Shown here in pieces: positions 5,210 through 5,651 of a stretch of 5,651 bases of DNA. The DNA comes from Candidatus Methanoperedentaceae archaeon (GTDB lineage: Archaea > Halobacteriota > Methanosarcinia > Methanosarcinales > Methanoperedenaceae), in contig JACUTP010000123.1 of the NCBI GenBank assembly GCA_014859785.1, positions 1 through 5,651 of the forward strand. The letters run 5' to 3'. Each line of letters begins with the position of its first letter. Positions within the stretch are counted from its first letter, which is position 1. A model generated the notes under the pieces. That model had not been told where the DNA came from. It saw nothing but the letters and a program-made list of their open reading frames with translations, and made no database searches. The translations under genes were made by a program, and so were the position numbers.

Positions 5210-5349
5210 AATTCCTCTTCCCCGAACTCCTCTAACTCCAGATCTGTTTTCGTTAAGCCCTCCAGGTTTTCCTCAATTAGCTTGTTTTCAAGAAGTTCTT
5301 TTTTCTTTTCGCCTTTCCTTTCAAGGTTTCGCTTTTTCAGTTTGGACAT
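5206..5349 (-). CDS. 47-aa highly charged small protein, first gene of the ubiquitin-like/moaA operon
   Basis: The minus strand encodes 47 residues from ATG (5349) to TGA (5206). The first half is lysine/arginine-rich (MSKLKKRNLERKGEKKKELL) and the second half glutamate-rich, ending in FGEEEF. There is no cysteine, tryptophan, membrane segment or signal peptide; much of it could form a charged helix, possibly a coiled coil. Support for a real gene: GAGAGG at 5358-5363 is a strong ribosome-binding site eight bases before the ATG; a TATA-like element lies upstream; and the stop overlaps the TTG start of the ubiquitin-like gene in a four-base TTGA, typical of coupled operon genes. I do not recognise the family and infer no function beyond co-expression with the carrier protein and MoaA. 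Its ten lysines would make it a possible conjugation substrate, but that is speculation. Confidence 0.68.
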   Translation of the reverse strand: MSKLKKRNLERKGEKKKELLENKLIEENLEGLTKTDLELEEFGEEEF

Positions 5350-5357
5350 GGTTTTAA

Positions 5358-5363
5358 CCTCTC
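5358..5363 (-). promoter_or_regulatory. Shine-Dalgarno site of the 47-aa gene
   Basis: The minus strand reads GAGAGG-TTAAAACC-ATG. This is the clearest ribosome-binding site in the window and the main reason to accept the small gene downstream. Confidence 0.65.
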
Positions 5364-5375
5364 GTGTTCAATTAA

Positions 5376-5383
5376 ATTATAAA
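5376..5383 (-). promoter_or_regulatory. Candidate TATA box, proximal, for the small gene-Ubl-moaA operon
   Basis: The minus strand reads TTTATAAT, close to the archaeal consensus. Normal spacing would start transcription near 5352, almost leaderless, which would exclude the GAGAGG site. Either this box is not the main one or initiation lies slightly upstream; compare the distal box at 5463-5474. Confidence 0.4.
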
Positions 5384-5462
5384 CAGCTACGAAAATCGAA
5401 TACTCCTCAATCTGCAATACATACTTGGATTGCTGTGTTTATTAACTTTTTGTATCTTTATC

Positions 5463-5474
5463 AAAATATAAAAA
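5463..5474. promoter_or_regulatory. Candidate TATA box, distal, usable in either direction
   Basis: The minus strand reads TTTTTATATTTT, and the plus strand contains ATATAAAAA. In the minus direction it would start the operon transcript near 5440, giving a leader of about 90 nt that includes the GAGAGG site. In the plus direction it would start near 5497, upstream of the possible gene at 5532. It is the most TATA-like element of the right-end spacer. Confidence 0.4.
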
Positions 5475-5531
5475 TCAACACGATAATCTATACTCTTTCT
5501 TCCCGCATCCTATTCGTTCAGCAGCATTGAT

Positions 5532-5651
5532 ATGCACCCACGGGTCAACTCCCCACACATGGTATATCGAGGCGCCGTCTCCTTTCATCCTGCTCTTGGA
5601 ATTTTAGCGTTTAGTGCAGTGTATTTTTTGGTTTTTGATGGAAACCAGAAG
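5532..5651 (+). CDS. Possible start of an unrecognised membrane protein (partial, runs off right edge)
   Basis: A plus-strand frame opens at ATG 5532, with a second ATG at 5559, and stays open for 40 codons to the window end. From residue 21 it reads ALGILAFSAVYFLVFD, a convincing hydrophobic helix followed by polar GNQK, as in the first membrane span of a transporter. There is no Shine-Dalgarno site before either ATG; a TATA-like element at 5463-5474 could drive it. I cannot name a family from 40 residues. A shorter minus-strand frame overlaps it (5475-5588), so the coding strand is not certain. Confidence 0.3.
   Translation, partial: MHPRVNSPHMVYRGAVSFHPALGILAFSAVYFLVFDGNQK

Larger units (their letters stand above)
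5350..5531. other. AT-rich promoter spacer
   Basis: Apart from the ribosome-binding site and two TATA-like elements, I see no RNA gene, repeat family or supported coding sequence in this stretch. Its low GC compared with the flanking genes fits a divergent promoter region. Confidence 0.5.

Noticed and set aside
5282..5530. 82-codon plus-strand frame rich in Phe and Ser
   Set aside because: Its first part is the antisense of the Lys/Glu-rich 47-aa gene, which explains the F/S bias; the rest is AT-rich promoter DNA.
5475..5588. 37-codon minus-strand frame (MKGDGASIYHVWGVDPW...)
   Set aside because: It has an in-frame stop seven codons before the ATG, no clear ribosome-binding site and no known family. 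It overlaps the hydrophobic plus-strand frame. It is not excluded as a remnant, but too weak to annotate.

Overview
This window looks like a methanogen-type euryarchaeal (Halobacteriota) chromosome. Its markers are a proteasome-activating nucleotidase (PAN), an archaeal MBF1 with an N-terminal zinc ribbon, a Gly-Gly-ending ubiquitin-like/sulfur-carrier protein, a Roadblock/LC7 protein, TATA-box promoters and short or absent mRNA leaders. Moderate GC and this gene mix fit Methanosarcinales, possibly the Methanoperedenaceae side, but that placement is inference and no species is claimed.

Layout. The left edge (1-151) holds the 3' end of an unrecognised plus-strand gene. Its stop codon lies in the loop of a 17-bp near-perfect inverted repeat, followed by a further repeat copy and a T run. 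Next come tRNA-Ser(UGA) (288-375) with an encoded CCA, and a 447-aa protein (424-1767) with a possible transglutaminase-like N-terminal half and six TPR repeats. Facing it on the minus strand are a 123-aa Roadblock/LC7 protein (1813-2184) and PAN (2261-3499), each with its own TATA box and a GGAG ribosome-binding site six bases before the ATG. Those sites show that the longest open frames overextend both proteins. PAN and MBF1 (3562-4047) diverge from a 62-bp spacer with one near-palindromic TATA element, and MBF1 is predicted to be leaderless.

A minus-strand operon fills 4082-5349: a highly charged 47-aa protein, the ubiquitin-like protein whose TTG start overlaps the previous stop (TTGA), and MoaA. 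MoaA makes the first intermediate of molybdopterin synthesis, and a Gly-Gly carrier protein is the sulfur donor for the next step, so the last two genes fit one pathway. Proteins of the carrier's type can also serve as protein modifiers (SAMPs) or in tRNA thiolation, which makes the nearby PAN gene interesting though not proof of a link. The right end (5350-5651) is AT-rich promoter DNA followed by a possible start of another plus-strand gene that runs out of the window.

No CRISPR array, insertion sequence or integrase is visible. The least explained items are the 47-aa operon leader gene, the helically phased heptamer array at the left edge, and the N-terminal half of the TPR protein.
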